Shown piece after piece: positions 45,900 to 56,057 of a stretch of 64,000 nt of DNA. The DNA comes from an uncultured Bacteroidota bacterium (GTDB taxonomy: Bacteria; Bacteroidota; Bacteroidia; Flavobacteriales; Flavobacteriaceae). The translations under genes were made by a program, and so were the position numbers. The notes beneath the pieces are model-generated. The model had not been told where the DNA came from. It did not search any database and saw nothing but the letters and a program-made list of their open reading frames with translations. Location: assembly GCA_903842575.1 (NCBI GenBank), contig CAIMMM010000166.1, forward strand, positions 18,841-82,840, given 5' to 3'. How positions within the stretch are numbered: the first letter of the stretch is position 1; each line of letters begins with the position of its first letter.

Positions 45900-47977
45900 T
45901 CGGCTAACAATTTTTGTAATTGAATTTTTTCGTTCTCTGGAAGTTGGGGAATCATCGTTTGAAAGATGTTTTTATAATCCCCTATTTTTAACAACTCCCG
46001 AATGTACTCTTTAGCAAATTTATTGAATTGCCATTTAAAATGTGTCGTGGCATTGACTAAATTTTTTAAGACCTGAATATCAATTGGCTGCTTTGCTTGG
46101 ACGGCAGCACCAATAGCACTTTGTCGTACAGAGCTTTCATATTTAGTAGAAGTATAATTAACTAGTTCGTTAAAACATTCTTCTTTTTGCTTTCCATCAT
46201 AATCTTTTGCTATTTGAGTTAAAAGCAAAACCGTAGTCCGCAATCCCAAATCATTATTTCCTTTCCAATCTTTAGCTTTTACCAAATAGTCCATTTGACT
46301 TTCAGGAAAACTATTGAATAATTTTATCAACGCAATTTCTTTGGTATCATAAGACTTATCATCGAGTAAGGTTTCATATTCCGATTTAAATTCCAATGGA
46401 ATTTCATCTGTAAACTCAGCTATCGCTTGACGCACTTTGATGTTATTAGTTTGTAATGCCAATGTTACTATTTCCTTTTTATCCTCAAAAGGAACTTCTT
46501 TCAGTTGATACAAAATCTCTGTTTTTACTGGAAAATAAGCTTCGGATTGCATAATGGATTGGAATTCCGATAAGCGTTCCTGCAGAGGAATATCGCGCAT
46601 CTTTTGCACTTTTACCAGTTGCTGAATAAATTTATTTTTATTTAATAAAACACTGACTTCTTGTGAATTAAACTTATAATTCTCAAGCCATTGTTTACTA
46701 AAATTGGTTGTGTCAAAATTGGACACCTTTCTAATTTCTTCCAGAAAATTATCGGTTTCTACATTTTGAAAAGCATACTTTTTCAAATAATTCTTAACCG
46801 CTTTATGAAAAGCTCTTGAACCAATACTTTCCCGAATCACATGCAATGCCCATGCTCCTTTTTGGTAAAACGATAGTGAGCTCGCCTTTTCATTCATCAC
46901 AGGAATCGTGTCATTCTTTGCCGCATTCTTCAATTGCAACGACGATTTGTACAATTGGTAATAGAAATAATCCTCTCCAAAAATTTCCTTCTCGGCCAAC
47001 AAAGCATAATACGTAGCAAAACCTTCCTGCAGCCAATGATGCTTCCCTGATTTTGCCGTTACCAAATCGCCAAACCACTGGTGAGCCAGCTCGTGGGCAT
47101 TCACATTGATATAATTCCTATCATTAAAACCCATTTCATCCACCACATAATCTTGGGCGAAAATTGTGGAGGAAGTGTTTTCCATTCCGGCATAAAGAAA
47201 ATCCTCTACAGGAATTTGTTTGTAAATTTTCCAAGGATACTTTACTCCTATTTCCTTTTCCATAAAATCAAAGATTTGTTTGGAATGTCGATAAGTAGGT
47301 TCAAATTTATCCGTGTCTTTCGGCTGAATAAACAATTGCAAAGGAATCCCCGATTTGGAGGCGACAACTTTATTTCTAAAATCACCAATAACAATCGCTA
47401 GTAAATAGGAACTCATGGGTTTGTTCATGCTGTATTCCCAAATTTTTTGATCTTTATTGGGGAACACTTCTTTCAAAACCCCGTTTGACAACACATTAAA
47501 TCTTTTATCAAAAGTGATATTCAAATTAAAAACCACTTTCTCATTCACATCATCAAAACTTGGAAACCAATGACTGGTGTATTTCCCTTGTCCTTGTGTC
47601 CAAACTTGCTGATTGTTGACCACTTTATTTTTAAAATCGCCAGTGAAATACAAGGTTTGTTTTGGTGTTGCTTCATAAGTAAAAGTTAGGGTGTATTTTC
47701 CTTTTTTAAAGGTTCCAAGCAATACCAATTTTTTCCCAGAATTGAGATACATTGCCTCTTTCCCATTCATTTCAACACCATTGAACGACATGTTTTGTGC
47801 GTCAACTTTAATACTATCAATATCCTGTTTTACTTCCAAAACATAACGAACTGAACCAAAAACCTTACGCTCAATGGGATTAATAGTTATGTTTCCCGTC
47901 GCTGTTTTGAAATCCACTTTTTGGGTTTGCTGGGCGAAGGATAAAAAAGAAAGGAGAAGGAAAACTAAATAGCGCAT
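45896..47977 (-). CDS. secreted M1-family aminopeptidase
   Basis: 693 residues from the ATG at 47977, chosen because it gives a clean signal peptide (MRYLVFLLLSFLSFAQQ); the longer frame is rejected. Zinc site H295-E296-x-x-H299 and E318 (HHWLQEGFATYYALL). The exopeptidase loop is the classical GMENTSSTIFA. A HEAT-like helical C-terminal part (about 480-690) completes the domain set. It removes N-terminal residues from peptides in the periplasm or outside. Coupled to the downstream patatin gene. Confidence 0.88.
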   Translation of the reverse strand: MRYLVFLLLSFLSFAQQTQKVDFKTATGNITINPIERKVFGSVRYVLEVKQDIDSIKVDAQNMSFNGVEMNGKEAMYLNSGKKLVLLGTFKKGKYTLTFTYEATPKQTLYFTGDFKNKVVNNQQVWTQGQGKYTSHWFPSFDDVNEKVVFNLNITFDKRFNVLSNGVLKEVFPNKDQKIWEYSMNKPMSSYLLAIVIGDFRNKVVASKSGIPLQLFIQPKDTDKFEPTYRHSKQIFDFMEKEIGVKYPWKIYKQIPVEDFLYAGMENTSSTIFAQDYVVDEMGFNDRNYINVNAHELAHQWFGDLVTAKSGKHHWLQEGFATYYALLAEKEIFGEDYFYYQLYKSSLQLKNAAKNDTIPVMNEKASSLSFYQKGAWALHVIRESIGSRAFHKAVKNYLKKYAFQNVETDNFLEEIRKVSNFDTTNFSKQWLENYKFNSQEVSVLLNKNKFIQQLVKVQKMRDIPLQERLSEFQSIMQSEAYFPVKTEILYQLKEVPFEDKKEIVTLALQTNNIKVRQAIAEFTDEIPLEFKSEYETLLDDKSYDTKEIALIKLFNSFPESQMDYLVKAKDWKGNNDLGLRTTVLLLTQIAKDYDGKQKEECFNELVNYTSTKYESSVRQSAIGAAVQAKQPIDIQVLKNLVNATTHFKWQFNKFAKEYIRELLKIGDYKNIFQTMIPQLPENEKIQLQKLLAE

Positions 47978-47985
47978 AATTGTTT

Positions 47986-48052
47986 CACAGAGTTTACTGC
48001 GTCTGTTCGTCCTTTGGACTCGAGTCACAGAGAAAAACAAAGATACACAGAG
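47986..48052. repeat. three copies of CACAGAG between divergent genes
   Basis: CACAGAG occurs at 47986-47992, 48026-48032 and 48046-48052, spaced 40 and 20 bases apart, in the 170-base gap between the M1 peptidase and recG. Similar ACAGAG-type degenerate repeats are known as intergenic litter in several bacterial genomes. Confidence 0.5.
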
Positions 48053-48147
48053 TTTTTATAAATTTAGATTAAAAACCTATCTTCGCTAAAACTTAAAAAT
48101 CATTCGTGAATTAACTTTGTTGAATCTTCGATTTCGTGGCTCAAATT

Positions 48148-50277
48148 ATGAACAATCTTCTCCAAACTCCCATAGAATACCTCAAAGGCGTTGGCCCTCA
48201 ACGTGGTGAGTTGTTGCGCAAGGAAGTTGGCATTCATAAATATGAAGACTTAGTCAATTTCTTTCCCAATCGGTATATAGACCGAACACGTTATTACAAA
48301 ATAAACGAATTGCAAAACACCGTTGCCGAAGTTCAAATCATTGGCAAAATCATCAATATCAAAACCGTGGAATTTGGAAAAGGAAAGAAACGTTTGGTTG
48401 CCACTTTTGTTGATGATACAGGCCAAATGGAACTCAACTGGTTTCAAGGCCACAAATGGATTAGAGAAAGCTTAAAACTCAACGAAGTTATAGTTGTTTT
48501 TGGGAAGTGTACCGCTTTCAATAACACCTTTAGTCTATCACATCCCGAAATAGAATTGCTTGCCGAACACGAACAAAGTCTACGTTCTTCCATGCAACCC
48601 GTTTATCCATCAACCGAAACCTTGGCAAATCGTGGGATTACCAATAGAGTTGTCAATAAAATGATGCAACAATTGTTTCTGGAAACGCAGGCAAAATTTT
48701 CGGAAACGCTTCCGGATTAACTTGTAAATGAATTAAAATTGATTCCTAAAAACGCCGCATTATTCAACATCCATTTTCCAAAAAGCGCGGAGTTATTAGC
48801 CAAAGCGCAATTCCGATTAAAGTTTGAAGAGTTGTTTTTCATTCAATTACAATTAATCACCAAAAACCTAATTCGGAAACACAAAATAAAAGGACACCCG
48901 TTTACCATTGTGGGAAATCATTTTAATGATTTCTATCAAAATCATTTGCCTTTTGAATTAACCAATGCACAGAAAAAAGTGTTGAAAGAGATTCGAAATG
49001 ATATGGGAACTACCGCTCAAATGAACCGGCTTTTGCAAGGCGATGTGGGTTCAGGAAAAACAATTGTTGCCTTAATGGCGATGCTCATTGCATTGGATAA
49101 CGGTTTTCAAAGTTGCTTAATGGCGCCCACAGAAATCTTAGCCAACCAACATTTTAATGGTTTAACAGATTTGGCTAAAGATTTAAAAATCAACATAAAA
49201 ATTCTAACGGGTTCAACCAAGACTTCACAAAGAAAAATCATTCATGAAGAACTTGAAAACGGAACCTTAGATATCATTATTGGAACACACGCTTTGTTGG
49301 AAGATAAAGTACAATTTAAAAATTTAGGCTTAGCCATAATCGATGAACAGCATCGGTTTGGCGTAGAACAACGTTCCAAATTGTGGAAGAAAAACGATAT
49401 TCCACCACATGTTTTAGTCATGACTGCCACTCCTATCCCGAGAACTTTAGCGATGAGTTTGTATGGCGATTTAGATATTTCCGTTATTGACGAATTGCCT
49501 CCGGGAAGAAAGCCTATTCAAACCGTTCATCGTTTTGACAGCAATAGATTAAAGGTTTGGAAATTCATACGGGATGAAATTGCTTTAGGAAGACAAATTT
49601 ATATTGTGTATCCTTTAATTCAAGAAAGTGAGAAAATGGATTTCAAAGACTTAATGGATGGTTATGAAAGTATTTCCAGAGATTTTCCTTTGCCTCAATA
49701 CCGCATTTCTATTCTTCATGGCAAAATGAAACCCGCCGATAAAGATGCTGAAATGAAACGCTTTGCCGAAGGTAAAACCAACATTATGGTAGCCACAACG
49801 GTTATCGAAGTTGGCGTGAATATTCCCAATGCCAGCGTGATGATTATTGAAAGTGCGGAACGTTTCGGATTATCACAACTACACCAATTGCGCGGTCGTG
49901 TGGGTCGTGGTGCAGATCAGAGTTATTGTATTTTGATGACTTCCTATAAATTATCCAGCGATAGCAAAACCCGAATGGAAACGATGGTGAGCACCAACGA
50001 TGGATTTGAAATTGCCGAAGTGGATTTAAAACTTCGGGGTCCAGGAGATTTAATGGGAAAACAACAAAGTGGTGTGCTCAATCTTCAAATAGCCGATTTG
50101 GTTCGGGACAAAGACATTTTGCTTTTGGCTCGAAATTATGCTATACAATTACTCAAAGAGGACGCTCCAATGGAAAAGCCTGAGCATCAAAACATGAGAG
50201 CCGTCTTTATTGAAATGACAAAAAGAAGAATATCTGGAATTATATTAGTTAATAAAATTTGGAACTATATGTGTTAA
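48148..50277 (+). pseudogene. recG: recG, ATP-dependent DNA helicase, interrupted by an in-frame stop
   Basis: The frame from the ATG at 48148 encodes the N-terminal wedge/OB part of RecG (LKGVGPQRGELLRKEVG...) and stops at TAA 48718-48720. The same frame continues without any base shift to 50277 and encodes the remainder: the helicase domain with GDVGSGKTIVA, APTEILANQHF, IDEQHRFGVEQR, TATPIPRT, ATTVIEVGVNIPNA and QLRGRVGRG. At the break the peptide would read LPD-stop-LVNELKLIPKNAALF, so one codon, probably Tyr (TAT or TAC to TAA), has become a stop. RecG reverses stalled forks and resolves branched DNA. The short 5' product alone lacks the ATPase. A sequencing error is the main alternative. 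Confidence 0.85.
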
Positions 50278-50316
50278 ATAAAAACCAAGTGTAACTCCCA
50301 TTTCGTTGGTTAAGAG

Positions 50317-50324
50317 TAGCTTTG
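50317..50324 (+). promoter_or_regulatory. -7 element of the RND efflux operon
   Basis: TAGCTTTG matches TAnnTTTG but has no TTG at the -33 distance. It would place the transcript start near 50329, which favours the ATG at 50350 over the one at 50335 for the adaptor gene. Confidence 0.35.
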
Positions 50325-50349
50325 TAATTGCTAAATGAACACTATTATT

Positions 50350-51408
50350 ATGAAAATAAAATACCTTGTCATAACCATTCTAATCATTGCCCTTGGCGGC
50401 ATGATTGCCTACAGAATCACCAAAAACAAAACCGAAAGCGAAAAAAACAACGACAAAACGGATAAAAAACCACCTATCACGGTTAGTGGTATTGTGATAA
50501 AACCACAGGGTTTTTCCAATATCATCTCACTTTCCGGTTCCATTGAAGCCAACGAGCAAATTGAAATTCACAGCGAAGTTTCCGGACTTGTGGAAAACAT
50601 TTCCTTTACCGAAGGAAGTCAGGTAAGTAAAGGGCAAGTCTTACTTAAAGTCAACGATATTGAACTCAGAGCCCAATTAGCACAAGCAAAAACCAAAGAA
50701 ATTTTAGCTTCCGAAAACGAAAGAAGAGCCAAACTTTTATTGCAAAAAGAAGCTATCAGTCAGGAAGAATACGACATCGCCAGCGCTGACTATAGAACTA
50801 CAAAATCCCAAACGCAATTGATTCAGGCACAAATTGGGAAAACAAGTATTAGAGCACCCTTCTCAGGAAAAATTGGATTGCGGAATATTTCTCCTGGAAC
50901 TTATGTAACACCAACGACTATGATTGCTAATCTAGTTAACACCAATCCGCTGAAAATTACGTTTTCCATTCCCGAAAAATATGCTTCTGAAATTGCAAAA
51001 GGATCTCAAATTACTTTCACGGTTCCTAATATGACCGAAAAATTCTCCGCGAAAATTTATGCTTTAGAACCTGGAATTGAATTGACAACCCGAACTTTAA
51101 AAATAAGAGCCTTGACCGAAAACGCTAAAGGCAAATTATTGCCAGGAACGTTTGCTAATATTGAATTAGCGTTGCGAAATATAAAAGACGCTATCATTAT
51201 TCCAACAGAAGCAATTATTCCAATTCAAGACGGAAAAAAAGTATTTATTGCCAACAATGGTAAAGCCAAAGAAATAAAAGTAGAAACACTTACCCGAACT
51301 GATAAAGACGTTGTAATTACCTCTGGATTAAAAGCAGGAGATACTGTTTTAACATCTGGGGTCATGTCACTAAAAGAGGAAGCCGACATTAAAGTAAAAA
51401 TTAAATGA
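50350..51408 (+). CDS. RND efflux periplasmic adaptor (membrane fusion protein)
   Basis: 352 residues from the ATG at 50350 (an in-frame ATG at 50335 would add five residues). N-terminal membrane anchor (about 2-20), lipoyl-like halves (SGSIEANEQIEIHSEVSGLVENI and TSIRAPFSGKIGLRNISPG), a helical hairpin (about 100-150) and a beta-barrel domain. It links the inner-membrane pump to the TolC channel. The stop overlaps the pump gene by 4 bases, and all three efflux genes overlap in the same way, giving one operon. Confidence 0.92.
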   Translation: MKIKYLVITILIIALGGMIAYRITKNKTESEKNNDKTDKKPPITVSGIVIKPQGFSNIISLSGSIEANEQIEIHSEVSGLVENISFTEGSQVSKGQVLLKVNDIELRAQLAQAKTKEILASENERRAKLLLQKEAISQEEYDIASADYRTTKSQTQLIQAQIGKTSIRAPFSGKIGLRNISPGTYVTPTTMIANLVNTNPLKITFSIPEKYASEIAKGSQITFTVPNMTEKFSAKIYALEPGIELTTRTLKIRALTENAKGKLLPGTFANIELALRNIKDAIIIPTEAIIPIQDGKKVFIANNGKAKEIKVETLTRTDKDVVITSGLKAGDTVLTSGVMSLKEEADIKVKIK

Positions 51409-54400
51409 GTTTATCTACTTTAAGTATTAAAAGACCAGTTTTTACCATTGTAATCAATTTAACCATTATTCTTTTTGGTGTTATTGGATACAGCTATTTG
51501 GGCGTTCGTGAATTTCCTTCCATTGATCCCGCTCAAATTTCGGTACGAACCAATTATACAGGAGCGAATGCCGATATTATCGAATCGCAAATTACAGAAC
51601 CTTTAGAAAAAGCAATTAATTCTATTGACGGAATCCGAAATATCACTTCCTCGAGTAATCAGGGTTCCAGTAACATTACCATCGAATTCAAACTCGAAAA
51701 AAATCTGGAAGAAGCTGCCAATGATGTTAGAGATAAAGTGTCGCAAGCGGTTAAAAGTTTACCACAGGATATTGATTCACCTCCAGTTGTTTCTAAAGCC
51801 GATGCCGATTCCGAACCGATAATATCAATGACTGTGCAAAGTGATACTAAAAACACTTTAGAATTGAGTGATTATGCCGAAAATGTTATTGCAGAACGTT
51901 TGCAAACCATTCCTGGCGTGAGTAGTGTTCAGGTTTGGGGACAAAAAAGGTATTCAATGCGTATATGGATTGATCCAATAAAATTGAATGCTTATGGTAT
52001 TACTGTTGGTGAAGTCAGAACTGCTTTAGAAAAACAAAATGTAGAATTACCTTCCGGAAAATTAACGGGTGCCAATACAGAACTTACTGTAAAAACCATG
52101 GGGAATTTATCGGATGCCAATCAATTCAACAACATTATCATTTCAGATAATAATGGGAAAGTAATACGGTTAAGTGATGTAGGTCAAGCTGAATTGGGAC
52201 CTGAAAATTATGAGACGCAATTGAAATCAGAAGGACAGGCAATGGTCGCATTGGCAATCATTCCACAACCAGGAACTAATTATTTGGACATTGCTTCTGA
52301 ATTTTACAAACAATACGATACTTTCAAAAAAGATTTGCCAAAAGACATCAAACTCAATATAGCACTCGATAATACGCTTTTCATCAAAAAATCGGTTGTT
52401 GAAGTTGCAGAGACTCTACTGATATCGCTCATTTTGGTAATATTAATTATCTTTTTGTTTTTTAGAAATTGGGCGATAGCATTTCGTCCTTTAATTGACA
52501 TTCCAGTTTCGTTAATCGCAACTTTTTTTATCATGTATTTGTGTGGTTTTTCAGTAAATGTTCTTACTCTTCTGGCTATTGTTTTAGCCACCGGATTAGT
52601 AGTTGACGATGGAATTGTGGTTACTGAAAATATCTTCAAAAAAGTAGAAGAAGGTATGACTCCGATAGAAGCTGCGATAAAAGGCTCTAATGAAATCTTC
52701 TTTGCCGTAATTTCTATCTCCATTACTTTGGCAGCCGTATTTTTACCAATTATCTTTTTAGAAGGTTTTGTCGGACGATTGTTCCGTGAATTTGGTGTTG
52801 TCATCGGAGCTGCCGTTTTGGTTTCTGCGTTTGTTTCTTTATCTCTTACACCTATGCTGAACGCGTATTTAATGAAAGGTGGTGAACAGAAAAGAACCAA
52901 ATTCTATACTTTTACCGAACCTTATTTTGTGCGTTTGAATAAAGGATATGCCAATTCATTAGAACATTTTGTACAAAAGAAATGGTTGAGTTTTCCCATT
53001 GTAATTATTTGTATGGGATTAATTGTTTTGTTTTTTAGTATTCTTAAGAAAGAAACGGCACCTTATGATGACAGAAACTTAATTGTGGTGGGAGTTACCA
53101 CTCCTGAAGGATCTACTTATGACTATACCGATGCGTTCATGCAAGATTTAACAAAATTGGTAAACGATTCCATTCCTGAGAAAAAAATCGCCTTAGTTAT
53201 AACTGCTCCAGGGTTTTCATCTTCATCTGTTAATAGTGGAAGAATGCGATTGGCATTGAAAGACCCTGAAGATAGAGTACGTTCTCAAAAAGAAATTGCA
53301 GAGGCTTTTACCAAATGGACTAAAAAATATTCACAGGCAAAAGTTACCATTTCTGAGCAACCAACAATTGCCGTAAATAAGCGTGGTGGTTTGCCTATTC
53401 AGTATATTATTCAAGCTCCGAATTTTGAAAAACTACGTGAAAAAATTCCTTTATTCATGGAAGAAGCAAATCAGAATGAGACCTTTTCCAACGTGGATGT
53501 GAATCTGAAGTTCAACAAACCTGAAATCAATGTAACTATCGACAGAGAGAAAGCTGAAAGTCTCGGGATTTCAATTTTAGACGTGGCTCAAACATTGCAA
53601 TTATCCTTGAGCGGACAACGTTTTGGATATTTCATGCGCAACGGAAAACAATACCAAGTCATTGGTCAGTTTAATAAAAAAGATCGTGATGAGCCGTTGG
53701 ATTTGACTTCGATGTTTGTCAAAAATAATAAAGGCGAATTGATACAATTGGATAATGTGGTAAAAGTAGACGAACAAAGTAATCCTCCACAATTGTATCA
53801 TAACAATAGATATATGTCGGCCACGGTTTCTGCCGGTTTGGCTCCCGGAAAAAGTATCAGCGACGGAATAGATGCTATGGATGAAATCAAAGCAAAAGTG
53901 CTCGATAGTAGTTTTACCACTGACTTAAGTGGAGAGTCGAGAGATTTTGTAGAAAGCAGCTCCAATACCATATTCGCATTTGGATTAGCATTAATACTTA
54001 TATATTTAATTTTAGCCGCTCAATTTGAAAGTTTTGTTGACCCGTTTATTATCATTTTAACTGTGCCAATGGCAGTAGCTGGAGCATTGTTTTCTCTTTG
54101 GTTGTTTGGACAAACGTGGAATATCTTCAGCCAAATTGGAACGGTGATGCTTATTGGCTTGGTAACCAAGAATGGAATTTTGATTGTCGAATTTGCCAAC
54201 CAATTGCGAGAAAAAGGGTTATCGAAATATGATGCTATTATTCAAGCGTCTGAAGCGCGACTACGCCCAATTTTAATGACCAGTTTGGCAATTGCTTTAG
54301 GGGCTTTGCCAATTGCTTTATCCCTTGGATCCGCATCCAACAGCAGAATTGGAATGGGAGTTGTGATTGTTGGGGGAACAATTTTCTCTTTAATTCTGAC

Positions 54401-54500
54401 ACTTTTTGTAATTCCATCGTTTTACTTAATGTGGTCGCGAGCCAAAAAGCACCGCCCCGAATTTGATAACATAGAAGCTTTGGAAAAAAATAGATTATGA
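51405..54500 (+). CDS. RND efflux pump, AcrB/HAE-1 type
   Basis: 1031 residues, full length. 12 membrane helices with two large periplasmic loops. The proton-relay aspartates of helix 4 are in ATGLVVDDGIVVTENIFKKV. Other family markers: an N-terminal SIKRPVFTIVINL, EITEPLEKAINSIDGI-type porter segment (QITEPLEKAINSIDGIRNI) and GLVTKNGILIVEFANQLRE in the second half. A proton-driven exporter of drugs, dyes or other lipophiles; no substrate evidence. The closely related heavy-metal type has charged residues in helix 4 that I do not see. Confidence 0.93.
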   Translation: MSLSTLSIKRPVFTIVINLTIILFGVIGYSYLGVREFPSIDPAQISVRTNYTGANADIIESQITEPLEKAINSIDGIRNITSSSNQGSSNITIEFKLEKNLEEAANDVRDKVSQAVKSLPQDIDSPPVVSKADADSEPIISMTVQSDTKNTLELSDYAENVIAERLQTIPGVSSVQVWGQKRYSMRIWIDPIKLNAYGITVGEVRTALEKQNVELPSGKLTGANTELTVKTMGNLSDANQFNNIIISDNNGKVIRLSDVGQAELGPENYETQLKSEGQAMVALAIIPQPGTNYLDIASEFYKQYDTFKKDLPKDIKLNIALDNTLFIKKSVVEVAETLLISLILVILIIFLFFRNWAIAFRPLIDIPVSLIATFFIMYLCGFSVNVLTLLAIVLATGLVVDDGIVVTENIFKKVEEGMTPIEAAIKGSNEIFFAVISISITLAAVFLPIIFLEGFVGRLFREFGVVIGAAVLVSAFVSLSLTPMLNAYLMKGGEQKRTKFYTFTEPYFVRLNKGYANSLEHFVQKKWLSFPIVIICMGLIVLFFSILKKETAPYDDRNLIVVGVTTPEGSTYDYTDAFMQDLTKLVNDSIPEKKIALVITAPGFSSSSVNSGRMRLALKDPEDRVRSQKEIAEAFTKWTKKYSQAKVTISEQPTIAVNKRGGLPIQYIIQAPNFEKLREKIPLFMEEANQNETFSNVDVNLKFNKPEINVTIDREKAESLGISILDVAQTLQLSLSGQRFGYFMRNGKQYQVIGQFNKKDRDEPLDLTSMFVKNNKGELIQLDNVVKVDEQSNPPQLYHNNRYMSATVSAGLAPGKSISDGIDAMDEIKAKVLDSSFTTDLSGESRDFVESSSNTIFAFGLALILIYLILAAQFESFVDPFIIILTVPMAVAGALFSLWLFGQTWNIFSQIGTVMLIGLVTKNGILIVEFANQLREKGLSKYDAIIQASEARLRPILMTSLAIALGALPIALSLGSASNSRIGMGVVIVGGTIFSLILTLFVIPSFYLMWSRAKKHRPEFDNIEALEKNRL

Positions 54501-55801
54501 AAATGAAATCTCTATATATTATTATTCTGTTGGTTTTTGTATCGAAAAGCAAAGCACAAGAACTATTAAAACTTGAAGATGCAGTAAAAATTGCATTGGA
54601 AAACAACTATGATATCAAACTGTCACGAAACAAACTGAAAATTGACGAACTCAACAACAGCATCGGGAATGCTGGAATGTTGCCCGCAGTAAATGCTACA
54701 ATTACCAATTCGAATAGCATTTTAAATACAACGCAAACGCAGTCCGATGGCACCAAAAAAACTTTGGACGGTGCACGCAATATGAACTTATCCTATGGCG
54801 TTGGTTTAGATTGGACAATTTTTGACGGCATGAAAATGTTTGCAAAAAAAGAACAATTGAACATCCTTCAAAAACAAGGTAAAGCCGAATTGAAATTAGC
54901 CATCCTATCCAAAATCAGTGATGTTTATTTGACTTATTTCGATTTGGTGCAGCAACAGCAACAATTGACAGCATTGGACACGGCAATTGTTGTTTCACAG
55001 CAGCGCATTACTACTGCCGATAATCGTTTCTCAATTGGGAAAGCTTCCAAATTAGAAGTGTTGAATGCACAAGTGGATTTTAATACCGATAACAGTTTGC
55101 TATTGAAACAAAAGGAAATGATTAAAACCACTAAGATTAGACTCAACGAAATCTTAGCGCGTGATGTACAAACAGATTTTACAGTAAGCAACGCTATTTT
55201 GGTCGATGATAAATTAAATTTAGAAGAAATCAAATCATTGGCAGAAAAGCAAAATCCACAATTGCAGGCACAAATATTGGCCAAAAACAGTGCAGAACAG
55301 CAACTCAAGCAAGTCAAAGCCGGACGCTACCCAACAGTAAAAATCAATTCCGGTTATAATTTCACACACTCCGAAGCTTCTTTGGGTTTTGTAACGCAAT
55401 CATCGGGAAGAGGCTTTGTGTATGGTTTTTCAGCAGCGGTTCCAATTTTTAATGGCAACCTTCAAAATCGGAATGAAAAAATAGCCAAGGTGCAAGTGGA
55501 GAATGCCAACATGACTTTAGAACAACAAAAAAGAAGTCTGGAAAGTCAAATAGGCTCCGCTTTTGAAAGCTACCAAACTAATTTGGAATTGACTAAAGTT
55601 GAAGCTAAAAATCTTCAAATTGCTGAACAGAATTTGGATATTACTTTATCCAAATTCAAAATCGGGACCATCACTCCTATTGAGTTCCGAACGGCACAAC
55701 AAAATTCTCTGGATGCAAAAGTACGTTACAGCAATGCGTTGTATCTGACCAAAATTTATGAAATCATGCTCAAGGAATTAGCAGGAAATTTGAGTTTTTA
55801 G
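54497..55801 (+). CDS. TolC-family outer-membrane efflux channel
   Basis: 434 residues with a signal peptide (1-21, SKAQ). Duplicated outer membrane efflux protein repeats: LEDAVKIALENNYDIKLSRNKL in the first half and IKSLAEKQNPQLQAQIL in the second, each followed by long helices that form the trans-periplasmic barrel. It completes the tripartite pump. Starts in a 4-base overlap with the pump gene. The end looks natural (KELAGNLSF). Confidence 0.9.
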   Translation: MKMKSLYIIILLVFVSKSKAQELLKLEDAVKIALENNYDIKLSRNKLKIDELNNSIGNAGMLPAVNATITNSNSILNTTQTQSDGTKKTLDGARNMNLSYGVGLDWTIFDGMKMFAKKEQLNILQKQGKAELKLAILSKISDVYLTYFDLVQQQQQLTALDTAIVVSQQRITTADNRFSIGKASKLEVLNAQVDFNTDNSLLLKQKEMIKTTKIRLNEILARDVQTDFTVSNAILVDDKLNLEEIKSLAEKQNPQLQAQILAKNSAEQQLKQVKAGRYPTVKINSGYNFTHSEASLGFVTQSSGRGFVYGFSAAVPIFNGNLQNRNEKIAKVQVENANMTLEQQKRSLESQIGSAFESYQTNLELTKVEAKNLQIAEQNLDITLSKFKIGTITPIEFRTAQQNSLDAKVRYSNALYLTKIYEIMLKELAGNLSF

Positions 55802-55832
55802 TGTATTTTTGAATTCAATTATACGATTCACA

Positions 55833-56000
55833 ATGACATCCTACAACACCAAAGACTGGTTTACCTTTATTTTTTATGTGTTGGCGAGTTTGGAATTGAT
55901 TGCCGAAGAAATTGAAGATCCTTTTGGAAGTGATGTGAATGATTTGCCTACTAAAAAGATAGCGGAAAACATCAAAAAGCACGTAGAAGAACTATTATAA
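55833..56000 (+). pseudogene. C-terminal remnant of a bestrophin-type channel gene
   Basis: A 55-residue frame from the ATG at 55833. The stretch FTFIFYVLASLELIAEEIEDPFG followed by DVNDLPTKKIAENI is the conserved last-helix and C-terminal signature of bacterial bestrophin-family anion channels (YneE-like, about 290-300 residues). Nothing resembling the rest of that protein lies between it and the tolC stop 31 bases upstream, so about four-fifths of the gene has been deleted. A -7-like element TATTTTTG (55804-55811) could still give a transcript, so expression of a short peptide is possible. Confidence 0.7.
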
Positions 56001-56009
56001 TTTCATTTC

Positions 56010-56039
56010 TTGATTATTGACAATAAAACTGTACTTTAG
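56010..56039 (+). promoter_or_regulatory. candidate promoter of the AraC-type regulator gene
   Basis: TTG (56010-56012), 19 bases, TACTTTAG (56032-56039), seven of eight matches to TAnnTTTG, just ahead of the ATG at 56058. Confidence 0.4.
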
Positions 56040-56057
56040 TATTGTTTATTATTTCAT

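Noticed and set aside
47978..48147. tRNA or small RNA gene in the gap before recG
   Set aside because: No cloverleaf or stable hairpin with a T-run was found, only the CACAGAG repeats.
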